The notes under the pieces are model-generated. The model was given only the letters and a program-made list of their open reading frames with translations, searched no databases and had not been told where the DNA came from. A program made the translations under genes and the position numbers. From JAXGXJ01 sp963816155 (GTDB lineage Bacteria; Actinomycetota; Thermoleophilia; RBG-16-64-13): 64,000 nucleotides of DNA. Every line of letters starts with the position of its first letter. The first letter of the stretch is position 1. This document shows positions 34,348 to 42,685 of the stretch, one piece after another. The stretch lies in NCBI GenBank assembly GCA_963816155.1, contig CAWFJE010000010.1:1-64000 (forward strand), given 5' to 3'.

Positions 34348-35562
34348 TCAGCCTCCGAACAGCCGGCCAACGTCGTTGGACGTGGCCACTATGAACAGGA
34401 GGACGAAGAGGACGAGGCCCACCATCGAGACTCGTTCAAAGGTGCGAAGCGATATGCTCCGCCCCCGTAGCCGCTCGATGATGCTGAACAAAGCATGACC
34501 GCCGTCCAGCGGCAGCAGGGGGAGCATGTTGAGGATGGCCAAGTTGACGCTGATCAGAGCGAGAAGCATGAGGTAGTAGCCGCCCTGAACCGCCTCCGTG
34601 GAGAGTTGGATGATCCCCACCGGCCCCGCCAAGCCCTGCGAGCCTGTGACGGGCACATCGCCTCTGAACATCATGCCGATACCCTGGAAGATGAGCGCCA
34701 CCATGTTGCCCGTGGTGTCTGCCGCATACGGAAATGCGCTCACCGCCCCCAGGTCCCGATGCTCCACTCCGGGCTGGACACCCAGGTAACCCGTGCCATC
34801 ATCGCGCTCCTCGATCTGTGCCGTGAGCTCGACTGTGGCACCGTCGCGTTCCACGACCACCATCACCTCTTCGCCGGGGTGGGTCAGGATATGCGTGCGG
34901 ACGTCCTCCCAGTCGCCTGCCGTGGAGCCGGCCACACTCACGATGCGGTCGCCCTCCAGGATACCTGCGGCCGCCGCGGGAGTACCTGCCTCCACCTTCT
35001 CCACCACGGTGCTCACGATCGTCTCTCCTTGGGTGAGCCCCACGAAGTAGATGAGCAGGAAGGCGACCACCATGTTCATCGTCACCCCGGCTACGATGAA
35101 GAACAGCTTGTGCCAGAAGGGGTGTGCGTAGTAGCGACGATGGAGGGGAGTGGCTGCGACCTCAGCAGCGCTCAAAGCGCGAGCACCGGCCAGCCTGTCT
35201 TCCGGGTCGCTGGGACGCCGGACGCCGGCCGGGCCGGCCAACTCCATCAGGTCGTCCTCGTGTTCCCATTCGTCGCTGAAGGCGTGCGACAGCGCCGCCT
35301 CCTCGCGCGCCTCGGCCACCCGGGCCGCGAACTCCTCCTTGTGCATGCCCGTCACACGCACGTAGCCGCCCAGGGGCAACACAGAGATGCCGTAGATGGT
35401 CTCGCCCACCCGACGACTGACGAGATAGCGGCCGAAGCCCAGACTGAACTCCTCCACTCTCATGCCTGTCGCCTTGGCCACGATGAAATGACCGAACTCG
35501 TGGGCGAGGATGAGAAAGCCCAAGCCCACTATGGCCACGATGATCCCGATGAACGTGCTCAA
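34348..35562 (-). CDS. rseP: Site-2 intramembrane zinc metalloprotease (RseP/RasP)
   Basis: Membrane-embedded protease cutting anti-sigma factors and signal-peptide remnants. HEFGH at 21-25 inside the first transmembrane segment, a PDZ domain near 190-265 (GTPAAAAGILEGDRIVSVAG), and the second zinc motif in NLAILNMLPLLPLDGG near 343. Four membrane segments; 404 aa. An insert at about 75-125 (Ala/Glu/Arg-rich) separates the first helix from the rest. The start is TTG at 35562, which forms a TTGA quartet with the dxr stop; no other early start codon exists. Confidence 0.92.
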   Translation of the reverse strand: MSTFIGIIVAIVGLGFLILAHEFGHFIVAKATGMRVEEFSLGFGRYLVSRRVGETIYGISVLPLGGYVRVTGMHKEEFAARVAEAREEAALSHAFSDEWEHEDDLMELAGPAGVRRPSDPEDRLAGARALSAAEVAATPLHRRYYAHPFWHKLFFIVAGVTMNMVVAFLLIYFVGLTQGETIVSTVVEKVEAGTPAAAAGILEGDRIVSVAGSTAGDWEDVRTHILTHPGEEVMVVVERDGATVELTAQIEERDDGTGYLGVQPGVEHRDLGAVSAFPYAADTTGNMVALIFQGIGMMFRGDVPVTGSQGLAGPVGIIQLSTEAVQGGYYLMLLALISVNLAILNMLPLLPLDGGHALFSIIERLRGRSISLRTFERVSMVGLVLFVLLFIVATSNDVGRLFGG

Positions 35563-36731
35563 CTTCGCTCTTTCCTGTTCTCCGATACGCGGGCTACGAG
35601 GGCGCCCGCCTTCTTTCTTGCCTCACGATCGACGTCGACGACCTCTTCGTATGTTCCGAAGGTCCCCTCCCCGCTCTCTCCCAAGACCTGCTCCACCACC
35701 TCGGCGATGCCCAGAAAGGGCAAGGCGCCATCGAGGAAAGCGCCCACAGCCACCTCGTTGGCCGCGTTGAAGACGCAGGTGGCCCGATCGCCCCTGGTCC
35801 CAGCCTCCCGAGCCACGCGAAGGGCAGGAAATGTATCGACATCCGGCGCTTCGAACTGGAGCGATCCCAATTCGGTCAGAGACAGCCTGCGGACGTCCAG
35901 GGCAGCCCGCTCGGGATGATGCAGCGCATAGGCGATGGGCACACGCATGTCGGCGGTGCCCAGATGACTCAGCAGGGCCCCGTCGACAAGTCGAACCGCC
36001 GCATGCACGACCGACTGTGGGTGCACCACCACTTCGATACGCTCATAGGGCAGATCGAACAGGTGATGGGCCTCGATGATCTCGAGTCCCTTGTTGACGA
36101 GAGTAGCGGAATCCACGCTGATCTTACGGCCCATCGACCAGGTGGGGTGCGCCAGCGCTTCCTCGGGTGTCACATCCACGAGATCGGCGGCCTTCCTCCC
36201 CCGGAAAGGGCCTCCGGAGGCAGTCAGGATCACAGAATCGACCGCACCCCGGCCCGCGGCATTCACCAGTTGGAAGAGAGCGGAGTGCTCAGAGTCCACC
36301 GGGAGGATGGTGATCGACCGCCGAGCGGCGAGACCGGTCACGAGCGACCCGGCGCAAACGAGGCTCTCCTTGTTCGCCAGCGCCAGCGTTCTCCCCGCAT
36401 CCAGCGCCGCGATGGTCGACTCCAAGCCGGCGAAGCCTACGATGGCGTTGAGGACGATGTCGGCTTCGACCTCGCGTACGAGCGCAGCCGCGCCGCCCGG
36501 GCCGGCACGTAGATCCATCTCCGGGTAGAGCGAGGGCGAGACCGTCGCGGCCGCAGCCTCATCGGCGACGGCGATGTGCTCCACCCCCAGAGAGACGGCC
36601 TGTTCCATCAGCGTCTCCACGTTGCGGTCGCACGACAGCCCCACCACGGTCAGAGCCGGGCTTGCGGCCACCACCTTAAGCGCCTGGGTGCCGATAGAGC
36701 CGGTGGACCCGAGGACGATGACTCTCTTCAT
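35559..36731 (-). CDS. dxr: 1-deoxy-D-xylulose 5-phosphate reductoisomerase
   Basis: NADPH-dependent conversion of DXP to MEP, first committed step of the MEP pathway. GSTGSIGTQAL (8-18) binds NADPH; ALANKESLVCAG, PVDSEHSALFQ, LTASGGPFRG, TWSMGRKISVDSATLVNKGLE are all present. Length 390 aa from ATG 36731, which overlaps the cdsA stop (ATGA). The open frame continues to 37205 inside cdsA and is ignored. Its own stop overlaps the rseP TTG. Confidence 0.96.
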   Translation of the reverse strand: MKRVIVLGSTGSIGTQALKVVAASPALTVVGLSCDRNVETLMEQAVSLGVEHIAVADEAAAATVSPSLYPEMDLRAGPGGAAALVREVEADIVLNAIVGFAGLESTIAALDAGRTLALANKESLVCAGSLVTGLAARRSITILPVDSEHSALFQLVNAAGRGAVDSVILTASGGPFRGRKAADLVDVTPEEALAHPTWSMGRKISVDSATLVNKGLEIIEAHHLFDLPYERIEVVVHPQSVVHAAVRLVDGALLSHLGTADMRVPIAYALHHPERAALDVRRLSLTELGSLQFEAPDVDTFPALRVAREAGTRGDRATCVFNAANEVAVGAFLDGALPFLGIAEVVEQVLGESGEGTFGTYEEVVDVDREARKKAGALVARVSENRKERS

Positions 36732-37537
36732 CCGCCGGTGGCCGTGACCACATCCCCCAATATGACGACGGCCGCCCAGTAGGCTACGAAGCCGCCGAAG
36801 AGTATGGAATCGAAGCGATCGAGTATCCCTCCGTGCCCGCGCAGGATCTTGCCTGAATCCTTCACCCCGAAGTCGCGCTTCACTGCCGATTCGAACAGGT
36901 CCCCCCACTGGCCCACGATGCCGATGATGAGACCCAGGATCACTGCGTCCTGCGTCGACAACCAAGGCGAGTACAGCTTGAACACCAGGGCCGCGACCAC
37001 CGCGCCCACCAATCCCCCGACGGCCCCCTCGATGGACTTCTTGGGAGAGATACGCGGGGCCATGGGATGCCGCCCGATTGCCCTGCCCACGAAGTAGGCG
37101 AACGTGTCGCTCAGCATCGTACAGGCCATGACCAAGATGACGAGGGCCATGCCGTGGTTGAGCTCTCGAAGCAGCAACAGGTAGGCGAAGCCGGCCGCTA
37201 TCCACAGTGTGCCGAAGTGCGTCACGGCCATCCTGCCCACCAGATGCGCCCCCAGCTCCCCACGCAAGGACCAGAAGAAGGTGAGGATGACTAGAGCCGC
37301 CAAACCGGCCAAGAGGCCGGATACGCTGTAGAAGAAGGCTCCCAGCACCACGGCCAAAGCCGCCAGATAGCCCACGAGAAGGTTGGGCTTGTAGGGACGC
37401 AGAAGCGTGTAGTACTCGTGCATGCCCAGCACCGTCAGCACCACCGCCAGGCCCAGCATGAAGTAGCCACCCAATATGACACAGGCCAACCCGATGGGGA
37501 TGCCGATGATGGCCACGAGGACGCGCGACTTAAGCAC
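36728..37537 (-). CDS. cdsA: Phosphatidate cytidylyltransferase
   Basis: Makes CDP-diacylglycerol from phosphatidate and CTP, the substrate of PgsA. About seven or eight membrane helices and the C-terminal signature with SAVKRDFGVKDSG and GHGGILDRFDS (Lys-Arg-Asp, then Gly-His-Gly-Gly and the paired Asp residues). GTG at 37537 overlaps uppS by 8 bp and gives 269 aa; the frame to 37591 lies inside uppS. The uppS-cdsA-dxr-rseP order is a common bacterial envelope cluster. Confidence 0.94.
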   Translation of the reverse strand: MLKSRVLVAIIGIPIGLACVILGGYFMLGLAVVLTVLGMHEYYTLLRPYKPNLLVGYLAALAVVLGAFFYSVSGLLAGLAALVILTFFWSLRGELGAHLVGRMAVTHFGTLWIAAGFAYLLLLRELNHGMALVILVMACTMLSDTFAYFVGRAIGRHPMAPRISPKKSIEGAVGGLVGAVVAALVFKLYSPWLSTQDAVILGLIIGIVGQWGDLFESAVKRDFGVKDSGKILRGHGGILDRFDSILFGGFVAYWAAVVILGDVVTATGG

Positions 37538-38336
37538 TGTCGACCCCCTCGCTCGACCCCATGTCCTCCCGAGCGCCGAACCGTCTGTCACGCCGTCCGT
37601 AGTCGGCGATGGCTTCGAGCAGTTCCGGCTCCCCGAACTCGGGCCACAGGCGCTCGGAGAAGAAGAGTTCCGAATAGGCCGTCTGCCAGAGCAGGAAGTT
37701 GGACAGCCGCCTCTCCCCGGAGGTACGGATCACAAGGTCGGGGTCTCTCATGAGAGGCGAGTACAGCCGGGCGGCGATGTCCGCTTCCCCGATGGTGGAT
37801 GGGTCGACTCCAGATCTGACGGCCTTCTGCACAGCATCGACAATCTCACGCCGTCCGCCATAGTCGAAGGCGATGAAGAGGATCATCCGCCCGTTACCGG
37901 CCGTGAGGTCCTCGGCCCATTCCATCCGCTCCACGAGATGAGGCCCGAGGCGATCCCTCCTGCCCACAAAGACCACGCGACAGTCGTTCTTGTGCAGCGT
38001 GGGCACCTCGGCATCGATCATTTCGGCATGCAGGAGCATCAGCCCTTCGACCTCTTCGCTGGACCTTGACCAATTCTCTGTGGAGAAGGAGTAGAGGGTC
38101 AGCTGTCCGATGCCCGCATCCCTCGCTGCTTCCACCACACGCCGAACCGCCTGGGTGCCGGCCCGATGACCGGCCGCCACGGGCAGGTGACGTCGTTTTG
38201 CCCAGCGACCGTTGCCGTCCATGATTATGGCCACGTGGAAGGGCACAGCACTGCTGGGCGGAGACGTGCCTCGATCCCGAGGAGTCTGTTTGCTCCCCGC
38301 GCGTCGAAGAACCATGAGCCGGTTTCGCCAGGCCAC
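37530..38336 (-). CDS. uppS: Undecaprenyl (cis-prenyl) diphosphate synthase
   Basis: Elongates farnesyl diphosphate with IPP to the C55 carrier lipid for cell-wall synthesis. HVAIIMDGNGRWAKRR carries the catalytic Asp, followed by GHRAGTQAVRR, LTLYSFSTENW, and the C-terminal RTSGERRLSNFLLWQ with SELFF. Length 268 aa from GTG 38336, one base after the frr stop; ATG at 38315 is a possible internal start, since the first ~35 residues are not conserved. Exact chain length of the product cannot be read from sequence alone. Confidence 0.93.
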   Translation of the reverse strand: MAWRNRLMVLRRAGSKQTPRDRGTSPPSSAVPFHVAIIMDGNGRWAKRRHLPVAAGHRAGTQAVRRVVEAARDAGIGQLTLYSFSTENWSRSSEEVEGLMLLHAEMIDAEVPTLHKNDCRVVFVGRRDRLGPHLVERMEWAEDLTAGNGRMILFIAFDYGGRREIVDAVQKAVRSGVDPSTIGEADIAARLYSPLMRDPDLVIRTSGERRLSNFLLWQTAYSELFFSERLWPEFGEPELLEAIADYGRRDRRFGAREDMGSSEGVDSA

Positions 38337-38337
38337 G

Positions 38338-38895
38338 TCAGATCTCGAGAATCTCTTCTTCCTTGTGGTGCAGAAGCTCGTTGACCCGCTCGATGAACCC
38401 GTCGGTCATCTTCTGGACCTCAAGCTCGGCCCGGTGTTCGTCGTCCTCGGAGATCTCGCCCTCCTTCTTGAGATCCTTGAGGTCCGAGATGACGTCACGG
38501 CGAACGTTGCGAACGGCGACGCGCTGATCCTCGGCCATGTTCTTGACCTGCTTCACCAGGTCCTTGCGGCGCTCCGCCGTCAGGGGCGGGATGTGCAGAC
38601 GGACGACCGTCCCATCCACATTCGGCGTCAGAGCCAGGTCGGACTCCTGGATGGCGCGGACCACGGCGTTCACGGCACCCTTGTCGTACACTGTGACGGA
38701 GATGGTGCGCGGATCAGGGGTAGAGAGATTGGCGAGTTGCTGCAGGGGCGTCTTAGCGCCATAGTAGTCAACGTGCAGCCGATCGAGCAGGGCTGTCGAC
38801 GCCCTTCCGGTACGAACGGTGTTGAACTCGTTACGCAGGGCCTCGACCGCACTCTCCATGCGTCTCTTGCCATCGGCTACCAGTTCGCGGATCAT
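38338..38895 (-). CDS. frr: Ribosome recycling factor
   Basis: Splits post-termination ribosomes together with EF-G. Full length at 185 aa with KRRMESAVEALRNEFNTVRTGRAS, LLDRLHVDYYGAKTPLQQLA, HIPPLTAERRKDLVKQVK and the C-terminal helix. ATG at 38895 follows the pyrH stop by six bases, the conserved tsf-pyrH-frr order. Confidence 0.97.
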   Translation of the reverse strand: MIRELVADGKRRMESAVEALRNEFNTVRTGRASTALLDRLHVDYYGAKTPLQQLANLSTPDPRTISVTVYDKGAVNAVVRAIQESDLALTPNVDGTVVRLHIPPLTAERRKDLVKQVKNMAEDQRVAVRNVRRDVISDLKDLKKEGEISEDDEHRAELEVQKMTDGFIERVNELLHHKEEEILEI

Positions 38896-38901
38896 ACCCC
38901 C

Positions 38902-39639
38902 TCACTCTCCTTCAGCGTCTGTCGACACGATCGTGCCCACCCGTTCGCCTCGCACGACGCGACCGATGTTCTCAGGCAGGCTCATATTGAAGACAAGGAT
39001 GGGAAGACGGTTGTCCATGCAGAGGGCCAGAGCCGTGGAGTCCATGACCCGCAGACCCCGCTCCAACGCGTCCCTATGGGTGATCTCCGGGATCATGCGC
39101 GCGCCCGGAACGGTCTCCGGGTCCGCGTCATACACCCCGTCGTACTTCTTCTTGGCCATCAGCAGCGCCTGCGCGCCGATCTCCAAAGCCCGGAGAGCCG
39201 CCGCCGTATCCGTGCTGAAGTACGGGTTGCCCGTACCGGCGGCGAAGATCACCACTCTGCCCTTCTCCAGATGGCGGATGGCCCGCCCTTGGATATAGGG
39301 CTCGCAGATCTCCTGCATGTGGATGGCCGAGAGAACGCGCGAGTCGCAGTCCCGCTTGCGCAGAGCATCCTGAAGAGCCACCGAGTTCATCACTGTGGCC
39401 AACATGCCCATGTAGTCCGCCGTGGCCCGGTCGATGCCTTGGGCCGCGCCTGACACACCCCGGAAGATGTTGCCGCCGCCCACGACGACGGCCAGCTCGG
39501 TCTCACCCGCCGCCACCTGGGCCACTTCCGCGGCCACTGCCTGCAACCTGTTGGGGTCGATACCGTAGTCACGCTCGCCCAGAAGGGCTTCGCCACTCAG
39601 CTTAAGGAGCACCCGCTTGTAAGGCGTCTTCTGGTTCAT
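38902..39639 (-). CDS. pyrH: Uridylate kinase
   Basis: Hexameric amino-acid-kinase-fold UMP kinase. RVLLKLSGEALLGERDYGID at the N-terminus, VVVGGGNIFRG near 60, DYMGMLATVMN, and TGNPYFSTDTAAALRA. ATG at 39639 has GAGGAG upstream and gives 245 aa; the 13 extra upstream codons in the frame are not family-like. The 73-bp gap to tsf shows no clear signal. Confidence 0.96.
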   Translation of the reverse strand: MNQKTPYKRVLLKLSGEALLGERDYGIDPNRLQAVAAEVAQVAAGETELAVVVGGGNIFRGVSGAAQGIDRATADYMGMLATVMNSVALQDALRKRDCDSRVLSAIHMQEICEPYIQGRAIRHLEKGRVVIFAAGTGNPYFSTDTAAALRALEIGAQALLMAKKKYDGVYDADPETVPGARMIPEITHRDALERGLRVMDSTALALCMDNRLPILVFNMSLPENIGRVVRGERVGTIVSTDAEGE

Positions 39640-39712
39640 GTCTCCTCGCTCTGGGCTCTTCCCCGCAGCTCTCTGCATGCCCCGAGGCCGGTGGACGCGA
39701 AAAACTGTTTCC

Positions 39713-40318
39713 CTAGGCTACCTCATCGCCCACGCGAAAGCGCGCAAAGCGGCGGATCTCGACATTCTCACCGATCTTCCCCACCAACTCGCGGCGCAGT
39801 TCATCGATGGTCTTGTCGGGGTCCTTGACGAAAGGCTGCTCCAACAGGACTGACTCCGAATACCATTTGTTCAGCTTACCCTCGGCGATCTTCTTGATGA
39901 CAGCCTCGGGTTTGCCCGATGTTTTGGCCTGGGCCGAGTAGATCTCGATCTCCGTATCGACGGCCTCTTGGGGCACGTCCTCACGCGACACCCAAGCGGG
40001 GCTGGCCGCAGCGATATGCATGGCTACATCGTGAGCGAAGGCCTTGAAGGCGTCTCCACGGGCCACGAAGTCGGTCTCACAGTTGATCTCCACCAGCACC
40101 CCCACCTTCGCGCCTGGGTGGATGTAGGGCTCGACAACGCCCTCATTGGCGGTGCGGGACGACTTCTTGTCCGCGCTGGCCATGCCCTTCTTGCGCAGAA
40201 GCTTGAGAGCCTCCTCCATGTCACCCTGCGCCTCGGTGAGCGCCATCTTGCAGTCCATCATGCCGGCGCCACAGGCGTCGCGCAGTTTCTTGACTGTCGC
40301 TGCATCGATACTCATCAT
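39713..40318 (-). CDS. tsf: Elongation factor Ts (short form)
   Basis: Nucleotide exchange factor for EF-Tu. UBA-like N-terminus with KLRDACGAGMMDCKMAL, then GVLVEINCETDFVARGD. At 201 aa it is the short form, with one core subdomain in place of the ~280-aa E. coli type; short EF-Ts is known from many bacteria. Codons 1 and 2 are both Met starts (40318 and 40315). The rpsB-tsf gap (40319-40411) contains only small GC hairpins. Confidence 0.96.
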   Translation of the reverse strand: MMSIDAATVKKLRDACGAGMMDCKMALTEAQGDMEEALKLLRKKGMASADKKSSRTANEGVVEPYIHPGAKVGVLVEINCETDFVARGDAFKAFAHDVAMHIAAASPAWVSREDVPQEAVDTEIEIYSAQAKTSGKPEAVIKKIAEGKLNKWYSESVLLEQPFVKDPDKTIDELRRELVGKIGENVEIRRFARFRVGDEVA

Positions 40319-40411
40319 CAGCCTCCCTCAGAAGACGATCGATAGATATGAACCGGCCCCGAAGCCCACAGGGCTCCGACGACACGCACGCCGTCGCGCA
40401 CAGCGTCAGGC

Positions 40412-41686
40412 TTATTCCTCGGACGCAGGTTCGCCCGCTTCCACCGTCTCGGGGACGGCCTCGGCCTCGGGCTGGGCGGCGGCCTCGGAACCGACCTCTG
40501 CGATCTTCTCGGGCGCAGCGGTCTCTGCCACCGACTCAGTGGCCTCCGCTGCTTCCGGAGCCGCGGTCACCGCCGCTGCGATCTCGACGGCCGGAGTCTC
40601 CACGATGCTGGTATCGACCACGACCTCTTCGACCACGGGCGCGGGCGCGGTGGCATCACCCGCCGGTTGCCCAGGCACGGGAGCCTTCTTGACCCCGCCC
40701 GCCTGCTTGCTGGGAAGCGCCTTCCCATCTCCCGGCTGCGGAGCACCTTGAGAGCGCCGATCCGGGGCCTGGCGCGACCCGGCCGGCCTGCGATCCTGAC
40801 CACCTCGGCCGGCGGCGCCATCCCTGGGCCCGGGCCGACCTTGGCCACCGGGGCGACCTCCTCCGGAACGGTCCTGACCGCCTCGCGGCGCACGCGAGAC
40901 ACGCGAAGCGCCGGCTGTGGCCTCCCCGGCCGGCGGGGTCACGGTCCCACCCGCTGCGGCCGCCTCGCGAGCGGCTTCCGCTGCCTGGAACTCGGCGATC
41001 TGGACCTTCTGTCGGCCTTCCTCCACTGCGCGCGCCAGGGTCCTGACTATCAGGCCGCAGGAGCGGATAGCGTCATCATTGCCTGGGATAAGGTAGTCGA
41101 CCTCGTCTGGGTCGCAGTTGGTGTCGACCAGACCGATGAGCGGCAATCCCAGCTTGTTCACCTCTTTGGTGGCGATGGCTTCACGCTTGGGGTCGGCCAC
41201 GAAAACGACATCGGGAAGGCGGGTCATGCCGCTGACGCCGCCCAAGTTGATCTCGAGCTTCTCCAGTTCGCGCTCCATCGCCATGCGCTCTTTCGTGGGC
41301 AAGAGGGCAAGCTGGCCCTCTTCCTTGAGTTTGCGCAGTTCGTGCATGCGCTTGATCCGGTTCTCGATGGTGGCAAAGTTCGTGAGAAGCCCGCCCAACC
41401 AGCGATGGCTCACATACGGCATCCCCACGCGAGAAGCCTCGTCGCGGATGACGTCTTGGCACTGCTTCTTCGTACCTACGAACAGGATGCTGCCGCCCCG
41501 CCCCGCCACGTTGCGCACCAAATCGTAGGCCCGATCAAGCATGACCGTGGTCTGCTGGAGGTCGATGATGTGGATGCCGCCGCGCTCGGCGAAGATGTAG
41601 GGCTTCATCTTCGGGTTCCAGCGCCGGGTCTGATGGCCGAAATGGACTCCTGATTCCAGGAGTTGCTTCATTGATGCCGCAGGCAT
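40412..41686 (-). CDS. rpsB: 30S ribosomal protein S2 with long C-terminal extension
   Basis: S2 core (about 1-235): MKQLLESGVHFGHQTRRWNP, GTKKQCQDVIRDEASR, VSHRWLGGLLTNF, PLIGLVDTNCDPDEVDYLIPGNDDA. After the core come about 185 extra residues: an Arg/Gly-rich stretch with repeated GGQDR and GGRPGG units, then an Ala/Glu/Val-rich acidic end. Total 424 aa against 230-280 normally. ATG at 41686 has GAGGT upstream; the 23 extra upstream codons are not conserved. Extended S2 proteins are known in some actinobacteria, but the role is unclear. Confidence 0.95.
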   Translation of the reverse strand: MPAASMKQLLESGVHFGHQTRRWNPKMKPYIFAERGGIHIIDLQQTTVMLDRAYDLVRNVAGRGGSILFVGTKKQCQDVIRDEASRVGMPYVSHRWLGGLLTNFATIENRIKRMHELRKLKEEGQLALLPTKERMAMERELEKLEINLGGVSGMTRLPDVVFVADPKREAIATKEVNKLGLPLIGLVDTNCDPDEVDYLIPGNDDAIRSCGLIVRTLARAVEEGRQKVQIAEFQAAEAAREAAAAGGTVTPPAGEATAGASRVSRAPRGGQDRSGGGRPGGQGRPGPRDGAAGRGGQDRRPAGSRQAPDRRSQGAPQPGDGKALPSKQAGGVKKAPVPGQPAGDATAPAPVVEEVVVDTSIVETPAVEIAAAVTAAPEAAEATESVAETAAPEKIAEVGSEAAAQPEAEAVPETVEAGEPASEE

Positions 41687-41751
41687 GACTACCTCACTCT
41701 GGTTTTCTTTGGCAGCTCCCTGCGGGTCGCCCCGGAACCGGTCTCCCGGCA

Positions 41752-41766
41752 CCACCGGAACGGTGG
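41752..41766 (-). promoter_or_regulatory. Hairpin in the rpsB leader
   Basis: CCACCG/CGGTGG with a 3-nt loop lies about 66 bp before the rpsB ATG; a CCGG-GAGA-CCGG hairpin sits just downstream at about 41738-41749. The 185-bp gap to the sigma-factor gene probably carries the rpsB promoter and a leader for S2 autoregulation, but I found no promoter with both boxes at good spacing. Confidence 0.35.
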
Positions 41767-41871
41767 ACCTCAGGTTCGATGGTATAGCGGGAGCAGTTTA
41801 CCACAGGACATGCACCCGCCCGAACCGCCAAAGGCGAGCACTCGGCCACCTACGACCGCCGATGTAGCCTG

Positions 41872-42669
41872 TCAGGATGCGAGGATATCGAGGTCGATGT
41901 GCTCCTTGATGCGGCCCCGCAAACGCAGGATAGCCTTGGTGTGCAACTGCGAGACCCTGGATTCGGTGACGCCGAGCACCTCTCCGATCTCCTTCAGAGT
42001 GAAGCCCTCGTAGTAGTACAGACCGATCACCAGACGCTCCCGTTCAGGTAGGCGCTGCACTGCCGCGGCCAGCGTCTCCTTCAGGGCTTGCATGCGGTAC
42101 GCACGCGAAGGGTCTGGGGCATCGACGTCTTCGATGGTATCGATCAGATTGACGCGGTCCTGGTTTGACCCACTGACATTCCAGAATTCGTCCAAGGCGA
42201 CTATGCCCGAAGAGCTGATCTGGTTCACGATGTCGAGGAAGGCATCGACCGTGATCTCCAAGTGAGCAGCGGTCTCCTCATCCGTAGGGGTCCGCATGAG
42301 TTCGTTCTCCAGGCGTGTGATGGCCGCCTCGACCTTCCGGGCCCAGCTCCGTACCGACCGTGGCACCCAGTCGAGAGCACGCAGCTCATCAATGATCGAG
42401 CCTCGGATGCGCGATACCGCGTATGTCTCGAACTTGATGTTCCGGGAGAGATCGAAGCGCTCGATAGCTCCGATGAGGCCCAGCAAGCCGTAGGAGATCA
42501 GGTCTCCGTCCTCCACGTGGGCAGGTAGACTACTGCCCATGCGCCCGGCCACGTACTTGACCAGTGGAGAATAGGCCAGGATGAGTTGGTCACGCGCCGC
42601 GGCGTCCTTCTCTTCCTTGTAGCGGCGCCACACCTCGGTGAGATCGCTCGGCTTGGAAGAAGCACTCAT
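41872..42669 (-). CDS. RNA polymerase sigma factor, FliA/WhiG family
   Basis: Group 3 sigma-70 factor. Region 2 (LILAYSPLVKYVAGRMGSSL, DLISYGLLGLIGAIERFDLS, FETYAVSRIRGSIIDELRAL), region 3 (RTPTDEETAAHLEITVDAF), and region 4 with the helix-turn-helix (GFTLKEIGEVLGVTESRVSQ). WVPRSVR is typical of WhiG/FliA. Length 265 aa from ATG 42669. In Streptomyces whiG also lies next to dprA-rpsB, which favours a WhiG-like developmental or motility role, but no flagellar gene is in the window, so the regulon is unknown. Confidence 0.9.
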   Translation of the reverse strand: MSASSKPSDLTEVWRRYKEEKDAAARDQLILAYSPLVKYVAGRMGSSLPAHVEDGDLISYGLLGLIGAIERFDLSRNIKFETYAVSRIRGSIIDELRALDWVPRSVRSWARKVEAAITRLENELMRTPTDEETAAHLEITVDAFLDIVNQISSSGIVALDEFWNVSGSNQDRVNLIDTIEDVDAPDPSRAYRMQALKETLAAAVQRLPERERLVIGLYYYEGFTLKEIGEVLGVTESRVSQLHTKAILRLRGRIKEHIDLDILAS

Positions 42670-42685
42670 GTCAAAGTCTTCCCAC

